Part shown: piece by piece, positions 22,595 through 34,724 of the stretch
How positions within the stretch are numbered: position 1 is the first letter of the stretch
How the letters are laid out: each line of letters opens with the position of its first letter
NCBI GenBank assembly: GCA_964030475.1
Contig: CAXIPT010000015.1
Coordinates: forward strand, 752,318 to 816,317
Direction: 5' to 3'
Origin: Tethya wilhelma
Lineage: Eukaryota; Porifera; Demospongiae; Tethyida; Tethyidae
DNA: 64,000 nucleotides
Translations under genes and position numbers: made by a program
The notes under the pieces: generated by a model
Seen by the model: only the letters and a program-made list of their open reading frames with translations
Databases searched by the model: none
Told to the model about the DNA's origin: nothing

Positions 22595-25500
22595 GTATAT
22601 GTTGTATGATCAGCATAAATTAAAGTTCATTATGCAAGACTAAATATAGAAAACCCTCTAAATACATGTATATATCTCTATGATGTAAAAGGACCGCTAT
22701 ATAATACTCGTCCAATTACACTTATTATATTAGGGGTAGAGTTTCATGTATATATATAATAGTATAGTTGAAGTATAGAAATGAAAATTTTAATAATCAC
22801 ACAGTTTAGTCCTGGGCCCATGCGCTGATTCAGAAGTCAATTTTACATACACATTCTACTATATAGACACACTTGTCAATGAATTTTATTGCGTGGTCCA
22901 CATCAGACAATATACTGCATGTAGTTAAGCCATAGAGAATTACTATAATAAAATTTTGTTGTTATTGTATATAGTTCATTATGATCAATTACATTGAATA
23001 GTGTCCAGTTGCCCCCCAGAGCTGATGCTAGGAGACTCGAAGCCAAAGGGATCTTCCCAGGAGCAGTGGTGGTGAGAGGACCAGACTGGAACCATGGAGA
23101 TGATGATGGTATAGCAAAGTAAAGTAGAGTCTTCGATTAAGGTTGCTCAGAACTACCCATTACCAACTGCATGCATGCAAGACCTAAAGCTGGCAATAAC
23201 TTAGCACTAGCAGTGAAGAGTGCTATAGTGGGAAGCCAGAATAGTGTTTGATATTTGCATTGATTTCTATGTGGAAAGGCTGAGGTGTGACCCTTTAACC
23301 AACCATATCTCAGCTTCTGTATTTCCAATTCACTTTCGTGTTCCCTAAAGAGTGTAGAATCTGTGTGACATGATTCAACTTGATGATAATATACTGCTCT
23401 AAGTTACGCCAATTTGGAAAGAAAATTTCTCCATAAAATGAATAGCACCTATGGTGCACAAGCCTCGGCGCACTTATATAGCTAGCATTCATAACATTGT
23501 GTACAAAAGAAGAGACCTAGCTATGCAGATAAGTATAGATTAGGTATCGGCCTAGTCTATCCCATGGCACCTTGAAATGGCAAAATAATTCCCAATTGAC
23601 CTGCCATGCATGGGCCATCAAGGACATCAGCTTACTGAGCTGTAGTCAGTGAGCCTGGCTGCCTAGTGAAACTGACTGTTAAGACAGACTGAAATTGCAT
23701 GATTGAATCAGTGGTAATTAAGTTGACTTTTTAACGATTTATATTTCACTGATATGATGTGAAATAAGTATCTGCAGTGTAACTGGTTTTGCATGACAGG
23801 TCACACTCATCATAGTAGTTGCTACTGCTGCTGGCAGCCTGTCAAACAGGGGGTCGATCACAACAGTAAAGTCACTTTCTACTGATAAAAACCACACCAG
23901 CATAGGCCAATATCTAAGCTCAGTACTATTATGCATGATACCGTATAGCGGGAAAGTTTCACAGTGTCAAACTTTCGCGGAAGTCTCTAGTCAAACATTT
24001 TTGCAGTTTAACTTTCGCGGATGAGCTGTGCGCAAGCCCATACATATAATACATTTCGAAAATTTTCGCGGATAAAAACTTTCACGGATGGATCGTGATC
24101 CGCGAAAACCGCGAAAGTTAAACCCCGCGAAACTTTCCCGCTATACGGTAGTTCTACAGAGTGCTATTTCACTTGAGTTACTAACCTGGGCAAGCTAAAG
24201 ATTCAGTGAAACTGGCCCATCACTCTGCCTTTGCTCTGCATGCTGCCCATACTGTGTTTCTAGATAACGCACACCACATGGGGCGTGATCGATGGGTGCG
24301 GTTTAGTAGCCAAAGCGCTCAGAAATGTACAAAAGCCTCAGATCTCAGAAACTACGGCGTTTTGCAAGATTCTACACATCAAATTTCAAGATAATTTCGA
24401 TTCATGTTAATGTCAAAAAATTTAATTTTAGTAACAATTTATTAAAACACCACAAGACTTGTAACAGCGAAATGTAATAATTATTACATAAATCGACAAC
24501 CACACGCCCACGTAACACACAGCATGCACAGAGTATACTTTAGTAAGCGCAATGGAGAGCACTAGCACTAGCAGTGTCTCTTATAAGTGCTATCAACCAT
24601 CACTATGAATGCTCCAGGTGTTTTTTCCGCTTGTAAAACACTTTAGGCATGCAAGAGACCATAGCACAGAGACTTACGTACGTATACCCGGTCGGGAGTA
24701 ACATGAACACGTCCTTGCCATCCACAAAGGAAAGAATGGGCTTCTCTTATTCTGCTTTCGACTCTGTTTAGCCAGGCAGCTTGTATTTAATACAGCTTTC
24801 ACTTTAATAGCTCATAGTTTTTACACACTCAGCTGATCGATCAGCGCAGTCAGAAAGAAAGCATGGGCGAAATTAAACTTCAATGTGACGTCAATGCAAT
24901 CAACGAATCTGATTGGCAGCGCCAGTACCTGCATGGCGCTGATTACAAGTCTTGTGTGCAATGGTGACCAGACCCCCATTTTCCACAGGGGGGTCTGGCA
25001 CGCGAGACTAGTTCTTAACTTCCTAAACCTATTGCAAGTAGAAAGCTTCATAATATATTATTATAATCATTTTACTCTACATGTATCCTGATCTCAATAA
25101 TCGTTAAGGTGGTGAGGGAGAAACAGGAGTTGTCAGTGATTCAGAGGCTAATGATTCAATAGAGGATAAACTGTCATTCATGACTCAGCAGGTACAGTCT
25201 TCTAAAGCCTCTAAGACTTGCCCTATACCAGGCCTATATTCAGAAAAATAATCCTGAAATAATTAAGGTGAGAGCCTGATATGTAAAATCATATAAATGA
25301 CATTCAAAGAGTGACAGATATTAAGGTTACGGGTACATTCTGTTATGAATATTTAATGAGTAAGAATAAAAAGTTTCTTTTTGGCAAATTACTGCAGCAA
25401 TTTCCTGCCAAATTTTAAACAACAGCTTAGACAGTTATTCTTTTAAACTTTCAGGGCTAAACAGCGAAAAGAAAACTTCACCATGCACTACACTCAGAGA

Positions 25501-28500
25501 TACCAACAGAAAGAGTAGCCAGAAATTTTTGCCGTAAGTTTATTTCAAGAGGCAACGTTCCAGATCGACTATGGGAGTGTTAGACACTTATTTCCAACTC
25601 TCTGCAGGGCCAAATCTATTCGGTTGGCTTCTCTTTCTTATAGTATGAAAAAAATGGTAGCTCAAACTTACTTCTTATCGTGATTTTGCAGCAGAAGCGA
25701 AGACAAAAGCTGCCGTTTCTCTGTCTTTAAACATGCTGTCAAATTTCTTTTTAGATCTGGCCCTGTCCACATACAATCCGGTTAAAAAGAGCCACTTTTT
25801 ACGGTCACACGCGGAATACTTTAGAAAAAAACTGACGCCAAAAAATCATGCCAACAGTTTTGCACAAGTTGCGGTTTGCTCCGCACTAAAATAACTACGC
25901 GTGCTCATTAAAATATTCATGAGCAAACGGTAGCCCGTAACCTTAAACTTTGTTTGGTTTCTTAGTACAACATATCAATTTTTGTACGGACAATGCAATT
26001 TTGGTGATTTTACATAATCAGGCTCTTTCTCTTACTATTTTAACATGTGTATTTGTAAGGTGAGAGCTAAGTCACGGAAAGTGGATCACTATCTTCCAGT
26101 GAGAACTTTGACATATGCATGGAGTTCTATGAAAATGAATTAACGAAAATCACTGAGAGTTTTGTAATACTAGTTTGATTTTCCCAAATGTATTCTAAAG
26201 GTATCCAAATTGCATATTTAATACCTGGTCCAGTAACATTTAGAATGACTGTGGCATAGTGACATAATGATGCATGTGACTGTTACTACTTGTATCTTGT
26301 AGTATTATGGCGTATTGTGGTACAAAGAGTTTGTGAAAAGACAGCTAGTCTTTGGCATTTTAATTTAAAACTAAATTTCGTGAAACACAATCTCTAAAAT
26401 CATTGTATAATTATTGCCAGTGTATCATACGTACGGTAGTACGTATAGTAGGAATGGGCCGAATGTCCCATAGACACAATACAAAATGTTGGTCACTATA
26501 AAAATCTAGTCAAACAAAATGAAACCTTCAAAATTAATTTGCTCAGAGGCTCTTACTGACAGATTACCAACTGCATGCAAGGCCTAAAACTCACAAAAAC
26601 TTTAGGCTCAGCACTCATAGAGAGCGCTAGTGAGAAGCCACCATAGTGCCATTTTTGTTCTCCTAACTTAGTAATACGTACTTACGTACGTACTTCCTAA
26701 CTGACTTACTTGAAAAGGATTTCCAGGGAACCAGAATGTGTTGAGCCAACTTTGACAGCACAAAGTAAGTTCTTTTCATGGGTACTACATTCTTTGATAC
26801 TCGTTTTCATCATAAATAGGCCTAAACAAATTTAGAAAGCCTTGAAACTTAGTGTATAAATTCATGTACTACAATGCAGCTATCTTTGTAGGTAGAGTTC
26901 AAAGGTCATATTCATGTGGCATTATTATGCGCATGCGCACTAGCCTCTAGTCTAATGAGGTGCATGTAGCTGCCACTCAAGCTTTTTGTAGGGACTAACC
27001 AGTCTCTGATAGTGTTTCCACACTGTAGTGTTGAAAAAAGTGAATGAACAAGTAGTAAAAATTTCAAAAAAATAAGTAGTGTAGGAATGGGCAGTGCGGT
27101 AAAAAGTATTGGAACAAGGCTCGGTCTCAGTTTCGGCACATGACTACTTCATTTTTATGCCCAACTCTTGGCCAGCAGTCCAGTTTAAGTTATATACCTG
27201 TTTGTTATGGTTTACTCCGTTGCTTAGCCAAGTAATTATAGTTGCTGTAGAAATTGAACCAATACGTGCAATAAGCTATACGTATATGGTACTATCAGTG
27301 TACAGATTATTGCAACAGGACACTGAAAAATCCATATGAGGGATCAAGAATAAAAATGAAGTAGTCATGTGCCGAAACTGAGACCGTGCCTTGTTCTAAT
27401 ACTTTTTACCGCACTGCCCATTCCTACACTACTTATTTTTTTGAAATTTTTACTATAATTATTATGACTTTCTACTTTTTTGTGAAGAAAATTTCATGAT
27501 CAGTCTGCACTAAGACCTCACTTTTACCTGATCTGGAATTTGGCAGCTGCCACTACAAACCACAGAACATATGACGAAAGCAGGGTTTACACATGCACAG
27601 TGTTACGCGGTTTGCAATTAATATGATTATGTGTTTCTATCGTGTAGTACATGTAGCTTTTGTAGTGCAAATTGAATGCCCACATATGACGTCACAGCTG
27701 GTACTCATAGTGGAGTTTACAGGTGCATTTCTCTACACTGGCAAGGTCTTATCCACAGTGTGTACAGTTACTGCAATACTGGGATGTAAAGATCACATGA
27801 ACAGGAAATGAGATTTGTGGGACAATTTGCATCAGCTTGTCCAGTCTTCTGAAGTTGACCAAGATGGCTACCTCGCTTGTACCTCGTGTGTTTGGAGAGT
27901 TTTGGTGACTGAACCAGAGAGCGTAGAAAAGCCTAGTTTGGTTCTACAATCGCTACAATGATAAAAGTAGCTGTTTTCAACAAAAAGTAAAGGAGTCCAA
28001 TGGTGAATTTTTTTCTTATTGGTGTCATAAAAGTGGTAATATTTATCGATTTTTGATACAGTATGTTTTCGATCATAGTAAGTCTAGCTATTGCTTTCTG
28101 TTTTCACTCGAGTGTACTCTTGGAAATAACTAACCTTCTGACAGAAGATGAGGCTTCTGCTGTATTTTGCATCACCTTGTCCAGTGAACTGAACATGGCT
28201 GTACTGCTCAGCACCCCCCAGGCGCCTACTCCTTTATTAGCAGGGGATTTGAAGTCTAGCCCAGTTTGATGGCATATATATAGGTTTACAAAGTTTTAAA
28301 GAACACGATTTAACAAAAAGGAGCTTCAGAATGACTATCACAAGAAAAATATGAACATTCAAAAAACCTATAAAAATGCAGACATTTTTCTCCCTATGGT
28401 CTAATACAAACCAGACCGGATGCGCGAATCAGGTAAAATTGAGGTCTTAGTGCAGACTGTGATAATATATGGTCGATCCTATCACAAATTCATGAAAATA

Positions 28501-31500
28501 TTGCGCCACAGAAATTTGGAGCTATAATTATGGTAACTATATAGTTGTTTATGCACACAAAATCAGAATGATGCTGCCCCAGTAGAAGTTTTATGGGATG
28601 CTACTAAAAGGAGAACAAATTGTAGACTAGGCTACCAAGGAAAGGTAGACAAATAATGATAGATATGTTGTCTTTAAGCTGCAAAACTGACCATGCAATT
28701 GACATTACCTTAATTGTAACCTGTAGGTTGATGTGAAGTGTATTGCTCCATCCAGTGGAGGTTACTACTACCCTGATCATTTACCAATGTTAGGTAAATC
28801 ATTTAGCCCTTCCTTAAATTTCCTCAGTGTACATCAATCTAGCGCTGGCTAATAAATGTTTATAATTATGTGCGGATCAATTGATTGTGCATTGTAGGTG
28901 CCCTTTACAGAGTTCAGCAAGAACAAGTTGACAAAGTAGTTGAACACTCGATTCAAGTACGTAGTCAGGTCAGTTTTGGCACACTTGACTGCCGCAATAG
29001 ACACATTAATGCATTTCCATTAATTCACTCTTATGCTAACAGTCAGTTCTCAATGATGACATTGGGCACAAACCTTTGAGTCATGATGATGGATCTAGAG
29101 GGGAATTGGAAAAGATGAAAACTAGAGAAGAGGGAGACCAAGGTATTAACAAGTTATTGCTGCATGAGTAATTTGAATTTTTTTTTTTTTTTTTTTTTTT
29201 TTTTGAATCTGGAAAGAGAAACACATAAAATGAGAGTGCTAAATTGACACACAAAATGTGTTATCTTAATGTCTCCAGTTTTAGCACAACTACACACGTG
29301 CTGATTTTAGTGTGTTAAGTCCAAAAGCGTGCCGATTTGAGTGTGCTAAGCCCAAAATTGTGCTGAATTGTGCTGTGCTAAAAATTTCACTGTTTCCAAT
29401 GCCCCCACAAAACTATAAATTTACCTAACTTAAAAATAGTTGTTTTTTATCAAATTTACAACTAAGAAAAATTACTTGATGATAAAAATCAAGGGTGTGC
29501 ATGTAACTGTGATACAATGAGTATACATGCAGTGAGTGAGAAATAATTGAAGATTATTACATCATGACATAATATTATGTTAACAATGAACCTTGATCTT
29601 GAGGTTGTCTAATTTTGACAGTTATTGCCAATGCTTTCAGTATATATGGTTTAAATCAGTTCCAGTAAAGTTTCTCTTGATGCAAAAGACCACCATTGAC
29701 AAGCTGTACAATTATATAAGAAGAAATAATATTATGTTATAGTTATTATACACATCTTTCCGTGTGTATGGTAGTATATTACTGCACGAGGGCATTATTC
29801 CATACACACGGAAAGACGTGTAATAACTGATTTGTAGCCCACAGAAAGCAGTAGACTTCATTGCTAGCTATATGCTAGCTAGTCGTTTACAGGCTAGCTA
29901 CTATCATTTACAATTAAACCAGTTTGAAAATGAGAACCCTCGATTACCAGAAGAGCGCTGGATTGAAGGCATGGTTTGTTGAAATTTGACTAGCTAGTCT
30001 AGGCTAGTACGATACAAGCAACTTACAAATCTGTAGCTATATATATAGCTATGGAGTCTCTTGGCAGGCTAGCGAGACTAGCTGGAGCCTTTTCTGTTCA
30101 AAAAAAGCAACGAGAAATTTGAAAATCCACCAGTGAACAAACAAAATGGCAATCGGATTTAGTCGGTGTTTATCATGCACCAAGTCTTTCTCAACTGAAG
30201 CTTGACTCCAGTGTGGTGAGTATATTCTTGTATACGTACGACTGTAGCAGTTTGGTAGCTAGTTATATAGCTAGAGAAATGCTGTACTCTAAGTAACCGC
30301 AGTACACAAACCACAGTGCAATATCAGTGATATACGCCCTGACCACATGTACCATGCAATATCACATATATACGCACTGTCGGCACTTTGATCTATATCA
30401 CAAGTGGGCTACAAAAGACTATTGTAATTTAGCACACAAAGTACATGACACATACATGTGACTATACACACTAAAAAATGCTCACACAACACACAAACTT
30501 GCTTGCCTATAGTACAAATCGAAGGGAGCACACAACTTAGTTTGAAAGTACTGTACTTGCGGGTGAACAGGCTGTTGTTGTCACTAAGTAGCAAAATGAT
30601 TTGAAGCAACAGGGGACAGCTGCAATGCCTGTATGGGGTATAGCTATACTATGGCAGACAATCTATATTTTTTTACCTCAAATATATTGTGTGAGGATAT
30701 CACTTTGAAGTTCAATCAATGGGCAAACTGCAGCTGTGTGTGGTAAAATTACCATAGCTAGGTAACCCATACTCAGTGACAAAATGAATAGTTAATTCAG
30801 TTTTCTTACCTCAAACATGGAACTTTGCATGGGTAGCAGGCATTCTTCCTTTTCTAAAAATAAGTTCTTCTAGCCATTCTTTTGCCATTTTACGCGCTTC
30901 TTAAACCAGTCTTTCAGTGTCTCTCAAAATTTTTCCCAGCAGCTGCTCAGCTAAGTTCAAAAATGAGCTACTGAGCATGCTCAGTTATGATCTGATATTC
31001 AAATGAATGCTCATAAGTATTCATAATTTAGCATAGATTGTGCTAAAATAGCACAAAATAGCACAATTGTGCTATTTTGGCTAATTCTCTCAGAAAATTG
31101 TGCTGTTTTGATGTGCTATTAGGCAAAAAATAATGATTTAACATAAAATCGTGCTGAATTTTGTTGTCAATCAGCACAAAACATGCTTTTTTGGCACAGT
31201 TTTGCTGATTTGACACAGTGATGGTAAGCAAAATAGCACTCTCCTTTTATGTGAGAGCTAGAGAGAGAACATTTAATTGTTTTGCATGTTCTTAATTCCT
31301 TCTTCCCTATTCAGATTGAGTAAATGTAGGGTTTTTTGTTATATTGTTGTTGTACTCATGAAGTGGTGCACCACATAGTCATCTGACAGATACTCATTCT
31401 ACAGTACCATAAAAATAATATTATTATGCTTTAATAACTATAGTAACTATGGTAACCATCTCTATACCATCACGTACAGATGAATCTACACTGAGTGTTC

Positions 31501-31763
31501 AACTTGTATGCGAGGCTCTGACTGACCTCCTGGACTGGCACCAGCTAGGTCTAAAGTTAGGACTGAAAATAATTAAGCTAGATGAAATTAGAAGAGACTT
31601 TTTCCACCTTGGAAATTCTTCTCAGAGAGTTAAAATGATTGATCTGTGGCTACACAATGATCAAGATGCTTCTTGGGAGAAATTATTCACAGCTCTTGTA
31701 AAAATGGATCAGAATGCAATTGCTGATTGTATTAAAAGAAGGTATATATGTATTAGAAATTGA
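22408..31763 (+). CDS. Mindbomb-related gene: ZZ finger, MIB/HERC2 domain, C-terminal Death domain (exon span)
   Basis: Spliced model from exons 22408-22594, 23020-23108, 25109-25191, 28567-28644, 28727-28793, 28898-28956, 29043-29142 and 31444-31763. All junctions are GT/AG and phases agree throughout. The order ZZ then MIB/HERC2 is that of the middle of the mindbomb E3 ligases, but ankyrin repeats and RING are absent, and the last exon is a Death domain. In mindbomb the ZZ/MIB region binds the intracellular tails of Notch ligands. In sponges such pieces also occur with Death domains in apparent immune or adaptor proteins. Inference: a cytoplasmic adaptor without ligase activity. Introns contain at least six transposable elements. 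Exons 3-7 (ZZ through MIB) are firm; the link to the Death exon is likely, not certain. Confidence 0.65.
23020..23108 (+). CDS. Exon: first half of MIB/HERC2 domain
   Basis: After a TTGCCCCCCAG acceptor it reads EAKGIFPGAVVVRGPDWNHG, the opening of a MIB/HERC2 domain. The donor is GTATAG in phase 1. Confidence 0.85.
23941..24148. mobile_element. MITE with TA target duplication (CCGTATAGCGGGAAAGTTT ends)
   Basis: Inverted termini CCGTATAGCGGGAAAGTTT and its reverse complement, flanked by TA on both sides. The interior is rich in repeated CTTTCGCGG blocks in both orientations. 208 bp, non-coding, Tc1/mariner- or pogo-sized target. Confidence 0.88.
24149..25108. other. Intron of mindbomb-related gene
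   Basis: No gene seen. Near 24970-25012 is half of the MITE family found complete at 38718-38968 (GTCTGG...GCGAGACTAG). Confidence 0.5.
25109..25191 (+). CDS. Exon: MIB/HERC2 domain, middle
   Basis: Continues GG-EGETGVVSDSEANDS in phase with the previous exon, giving the DGGEG turn typical of the domain. Donor GTACAG, phase 0. Confidence 0.7.
25321..25946. mobile_element. TIR element (TTAAGGTTACGGG ends)
   Basis: TTAAGGTTACGGGTAC at the left and its near reverse complement (GTAGCCCGTAACCTTAA) at the right, about 626 bp, non-coding, within an intron. Confidence 0.75.
26426..27455 (-). mobile_element. FB1 element, complete copy in an intron
   Basis: Starts with the hairpin end (TACGTACGGTAGTACGTA) and ends with the foldback half. 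The arms carry GGCTCGGTCTCAGTTTCGG and the matching complement. Confidence 0.85.
27501..28459. mobile_element. TIR element (CAGTCTGCACTAAGACCTC ends)
   Basis: CAGTCTGCACTAAGACCTC at 27501 and its exact reverse complement ending at 28459. A TGAT may be the target duplication. About 960 bp; no intact protein. Confidence 0.85.
28567..28644 (+). CDS. Exon: MIB/HERC2 domain, WD-containing strand
   Basis: Reads APVEVLWDATKRRTNCRLGY then QGK, matching the VxWDxG...YRxGxxGK part of the domain. Phase 0 at both ends (acceptor AAATCAG, donor GTAGAC). Confidence 0.85.
28727..28793 (+). CDS. Exon: end of MIB/HERC2 domain
   Basis: Reads VDVKCIAPSSGGYYYPDHLP then MLG, the standard end of mindbomb-type MIB/HERC2 domains. 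The intron before it is only 82 bp. Donor GTAAAT, phase 1. Confidence 0.88.
28898..28956 (+). CDS. Exon: linker after MIB/HERC2
   Basis: Encodes ALYRVQQEQVDKVVEHSIQ in phase with the previous exon. It ends at a strong GTACGT donor (28957), or alternatively 12 bases later at GTCAGT (28969). Both are phase 0. Confidence 0.6.
29043..29142 (+). CDS. Exon: charged linker
   Basis: Acceptor CTAACAG; encodes SVLNDDIGHKPLSHDDGSRG and an acidic/basic helix-like stretch. Donor GTATTA, phase 1, which fits the Death-domain exon. Confidence 0.5.
29178..29204. repeat. Poly(T) tract
   Basis: 27 consecutive T inside the intron before the Death exon. Confidence 0.95.
29222..31253. mobile_element. 2-kb TIR element in intron
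   Basis: CACATAAAATGAGAGTGCTA at the left and a near reverse complement (AGCACTCTCCTTTTATGTG) at the right. The interior is rich in GTGCTAAAATAGCACA-like short palindromes. No transposase frame seen. An internal hairpin lies at 29741-29828. Confidence 0.75.
29741..29828. repeat. Inverted repeat/hairpin, arms about 28 bp
   Basis: AGTTATTATACACATCTTTC... is repeated as the reverse complement ending AATAACT, with one mismatch (ATCT/ACGT region) and a loop of about 30 bases. Probably a small nested foldback. Confidence 0.8.
31444..31763 (+). CDS. Exon: Death domain, likely C-terminus
   Basis: Encodes LVCEALTDLLDWHQLGLKLG, then IIKLDEIRRDF, SQRVKMIDLWLHNDQDASWE and LFTALVKMDQNAIADCIKRR, which is a complete six-helix Death domain. 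The frame stops at 31763. A GTATAT donor at 31742 could instead splice onward. Phase at the acceptor (31444) fits the preceding exon. Death domains mediate homotypic assembly in innate-immunity and apoptosis signalling. Confidence 0.85.
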
Positions 31764-32200
31764 CAAACAAAATTTATCACTGATTATTATTATACATTAA
31801 TTACTGTAAATCAGTTGACTTTATAATTTGCTTACTATAGATTTTTTAAAATTTTTAATGTTTAAGTTAATTAATGTTGTGGTATGCATTTTAATATTAA
31901 ACTTTTAATGTTATGAAACTTAAGCTTTATAATTATGTTGAATTTTATACAATATGTTGTTCCGTAAAATTTGGGTTTTGTCATTAAGTGAGTGTTACTG
32001 ACGTATAATATTATACAAATTACAATTAATCTCACTGTCCACAGCTATATGGGTTGTACACAATGCCCTACAAGTAAATTTACATTGAATCTGTAGATTT
32101 AAATCTACAGCTTCCATCCATGGCAATAGGGCCTAATGGGGAGTGCATGCATGGGAATGGTGATCCTGCATGGCAGGGCATAGCTAGCTATCATACGTAC
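31764..32200. other. Intergenic, AT-rich
   Basis: No gene seen. Ends at an isolated FB1 hairpin terminus (32202-32235) fused to unrelated sequence. Confidence 0.5.
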
Positions 32201-32293
32201 GGTAGTACGTATAGTAGGAATGGGTCACATGTCTCATAGTATGGCAAGCCAAACATAACAAAACCCCCTACGAAAATTACGACGTCCCCGGAA

Positions 32294-32505
32294 GCCGTTC
32301 TCAGAACGACCTCCTGACAGAGAGCGCGTTCTACAGCAATAAAGCCTTTCTCAGAACGACCTCCTAACTGAGAGCCCGTTCTACAGCAATAAAGCCGTTC
32401 TCAGAACGACCTCCTAACTGTGAGCCCGTTCTACAGTAATAAAGTCGTTCTCAGAACGACCTCCAAACAGAGCACGTCCTAGAAAATAAAGCCGCCGTTC
32501 AGAAG
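32294..32505. repeat. 50-bp tandem repeat, about four copies
   Basis: TCAGAACGAC recurs exactly every 50 bases at 32301, 32351, 32401 and 32451. Each unit contains the palindrome GTTCTCAGAAC and the block GAGCCCGTTCTACAGCAATA. Confidence 0.93.
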
Positions 32506-33310
32506 GTTCCTGGCCAAATACCGCAAAGGTCAAAGGTTGGTAGATAGGTACGTGCAGGCATAGATACAGTAGATACATAATATAGTGCAGGCATAATTAT
32601 GGTTTTCGAGCGAGCATGCACTTTGAATGATTGCATCATAGAGATACTATCCGGCCCAGCAAACATTCCTAGTAAATCAAGTTACATTCTGATCAGATCA
32701 TTATAATAGTGTTGTTGTTGTTGTTGTTGCTGTTGTTGTTATTATTATTGATGTAACCAGGCAGCCTATAGATCAAATTATTACATGTCTACTGTTAATT
32801 TTAATTCTTAATTATCTATTTAATTTAATTTGTTACCAGTATGTCTCTACCTTAAAATAAATAGCTATAATTATGTTGTGTGCTTTTTCTGCTCCTCCTG
32901 ATAGGGTGTTTATTTATGAATATTATTATTATTAGTATATAATGTGAAGTACACGCCACAAGATTGGCACAGAAAAGAACATAAAAAATAGAATCATGGT
33001 CCTGAGTTCAGTTTAGTCATTCTAATGAGAATGTTTAACTAATCATACGTACGGTAGTACGTATAGTAGGAATGGGCCGACTGTCCCATTGACACAATAC
33101 GAAATGTTCGGTCGTGCAGAGTATGGCATAAAATGGAAGTTACTGTCTTGCTGTACCATGGTAAAATTTTATGCCAATCCTTGCTTGCTGTACCAAGGAA
33201 AACTTTTATGCTGATCCTGTCTTGCTGTATAGATAGGCAGCCTTTTATGCCAGGGTCATTGGCATAAACGTCCTCGTGATATATAGCTTTTAGCAGCACA
33301 AAAGATTACT

Positions 33311-33757
33311 ATGGTAAAATTTTATGCCAATATCCTTTAATTGGAGGATCCAACCCTGATGAATATAATTGCAGGAATTTACCCCTGTCTATTCGTTATC
33401 AGATCTTGGCATAATTCTTTGCCATTAATATACTGCTTGAAAATCATACCTTAAAGAGAAAATTTTATGCCAAGCCTATTAATTAAAGGGGTCAACTCTG
33501 ATGAATTTAATCAGAGGAATTTACCCATGCACTCTATACTTTCTTAGATATAGACTTTGGCATAATTCTTTGCCTTTAAAACTACTTGCTAGGATAATAT
33601 CATTGAAAGCCAAAATATTATGTCAGTTAATAATTATTAATCCTGATGAACTAATTGGAGGATCTTACCCAATTTAGTAATCTGTATGTATGTTTAAACA
33701 CTTTGGCATAATTCTTTCCCTTTTAATACTCAAAAGAGACAGCATTTTGTGCCAAAG
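33311..33757. repeat. About 148-bp tandem repeat, three diverged copies
   Basis: Each unit begins with AAATTTTATGCCAA or a variant (near 33314, 33458, 33612), has CCTGATGAA and GGAGGAT/AGGAATTTACCC in the middle, and ends with TTGGCATAATTCTTTGCC. Confidence 0.75.
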
Positions 33758-34082
33758 TTTGCATCATTACAAACATCACTACGAACATCACATATTATAT
33801 CACCAACTTAAGCATTATCATATTTAGTATTGATTTCATGATTTGATATGCAATAATTATATTGTTGAGTGATCATGCAGGTAATATAATACCTGGCAAA
33901 ATTAATACTAATTATCATGACTGATGAGTATACATGTTTACATAATGATGACACTGATGAATACACAAATAACCACAATAATACAAGACAACACAATAAT
34001 CATAATTATAATTTTCAAATTGGAGTTATGTATAATGGAGGCAAGTTACATACCATTGAGAAATTATACTATGATTCATGGT

Positions 34083-34724
34083 TGTATTAACCGAACATCA
34101 GGATCTGGGAATTGAATAAATGTTTCCTCGTCATCATCATCGAAATGGGCAAGCCAACGTCCTTGTGATACATCAAAATCTGTCAGAGTTCCTTCATACC
34201 ACATCGCATCATCATATTTGACAGAGACTCTCTGACCAATTCCACAAAACCCAGCAGGTTTCATTTTCTTAGTTTTGGGTCCAACAGTTGAGCAAGATTC
34301 CTCATCTAAAGTTTGTATCTTACGTTTTTTGCCCTTAAAATTACTCCTCTTATCAGGTGGACCGAATTCTGCACTTTCATCTGCTTTTAACAGCTTTGCC
34401 CGTTGCTGGTTTCTTTTTGCTGCCTGCATGTTTGCGTCTACTTTCTTCAGATTTGTCACGATACGACAAACTACATTCTTGTTCAGCAGCTATGTATGCA
34501 AGTGCTAAACATTTGTCTTTCTTGTAAACATATTCCATAGCTGTTTTAAGACATGTGGGAGATGATTGCTTGCTGTCTTGGTTAATTCTTTCTACACCAT
34601 TTGTGTCTTTAGGAATTATACTGCAGCTAGCCAGGGTGCTTGAGCTTCTTGAACCGTGAAACATATCACATAACATTTTCAAATGTGGNCATGTGCCGAA
34701 ATTCAGAGACTTGCCTTGTTTCAT
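34083..34724 (-). pseudogene. Tudor-like domain protein fragment, frameshifted
   Basis: The minus strand first reads CDMFHGSRSSSTLASC, then KDTNGVERINQDSKQSS and YVYKKDKCLALAYIAAEQEC. After a frame change near 34380-34440 it reads a Lys-rich stretch and GIGQRVSVKYDDAMWYEGTL with RWLAHFDDDDEETFIQFPD, a Tudor-like barrel. The N-terminal part resembles transposon-encoded proteins with a TNGVER motif. It may be a decayed transposase with a chromatin-reader-like tail, or a captured host gene. No complete frame. Confidence 0.5.

Noticed and set aside
32294..32505. CRISPR-like array
   Set aside because: Units are contiguous with no unique spacers, and the genome is eukaryotic.
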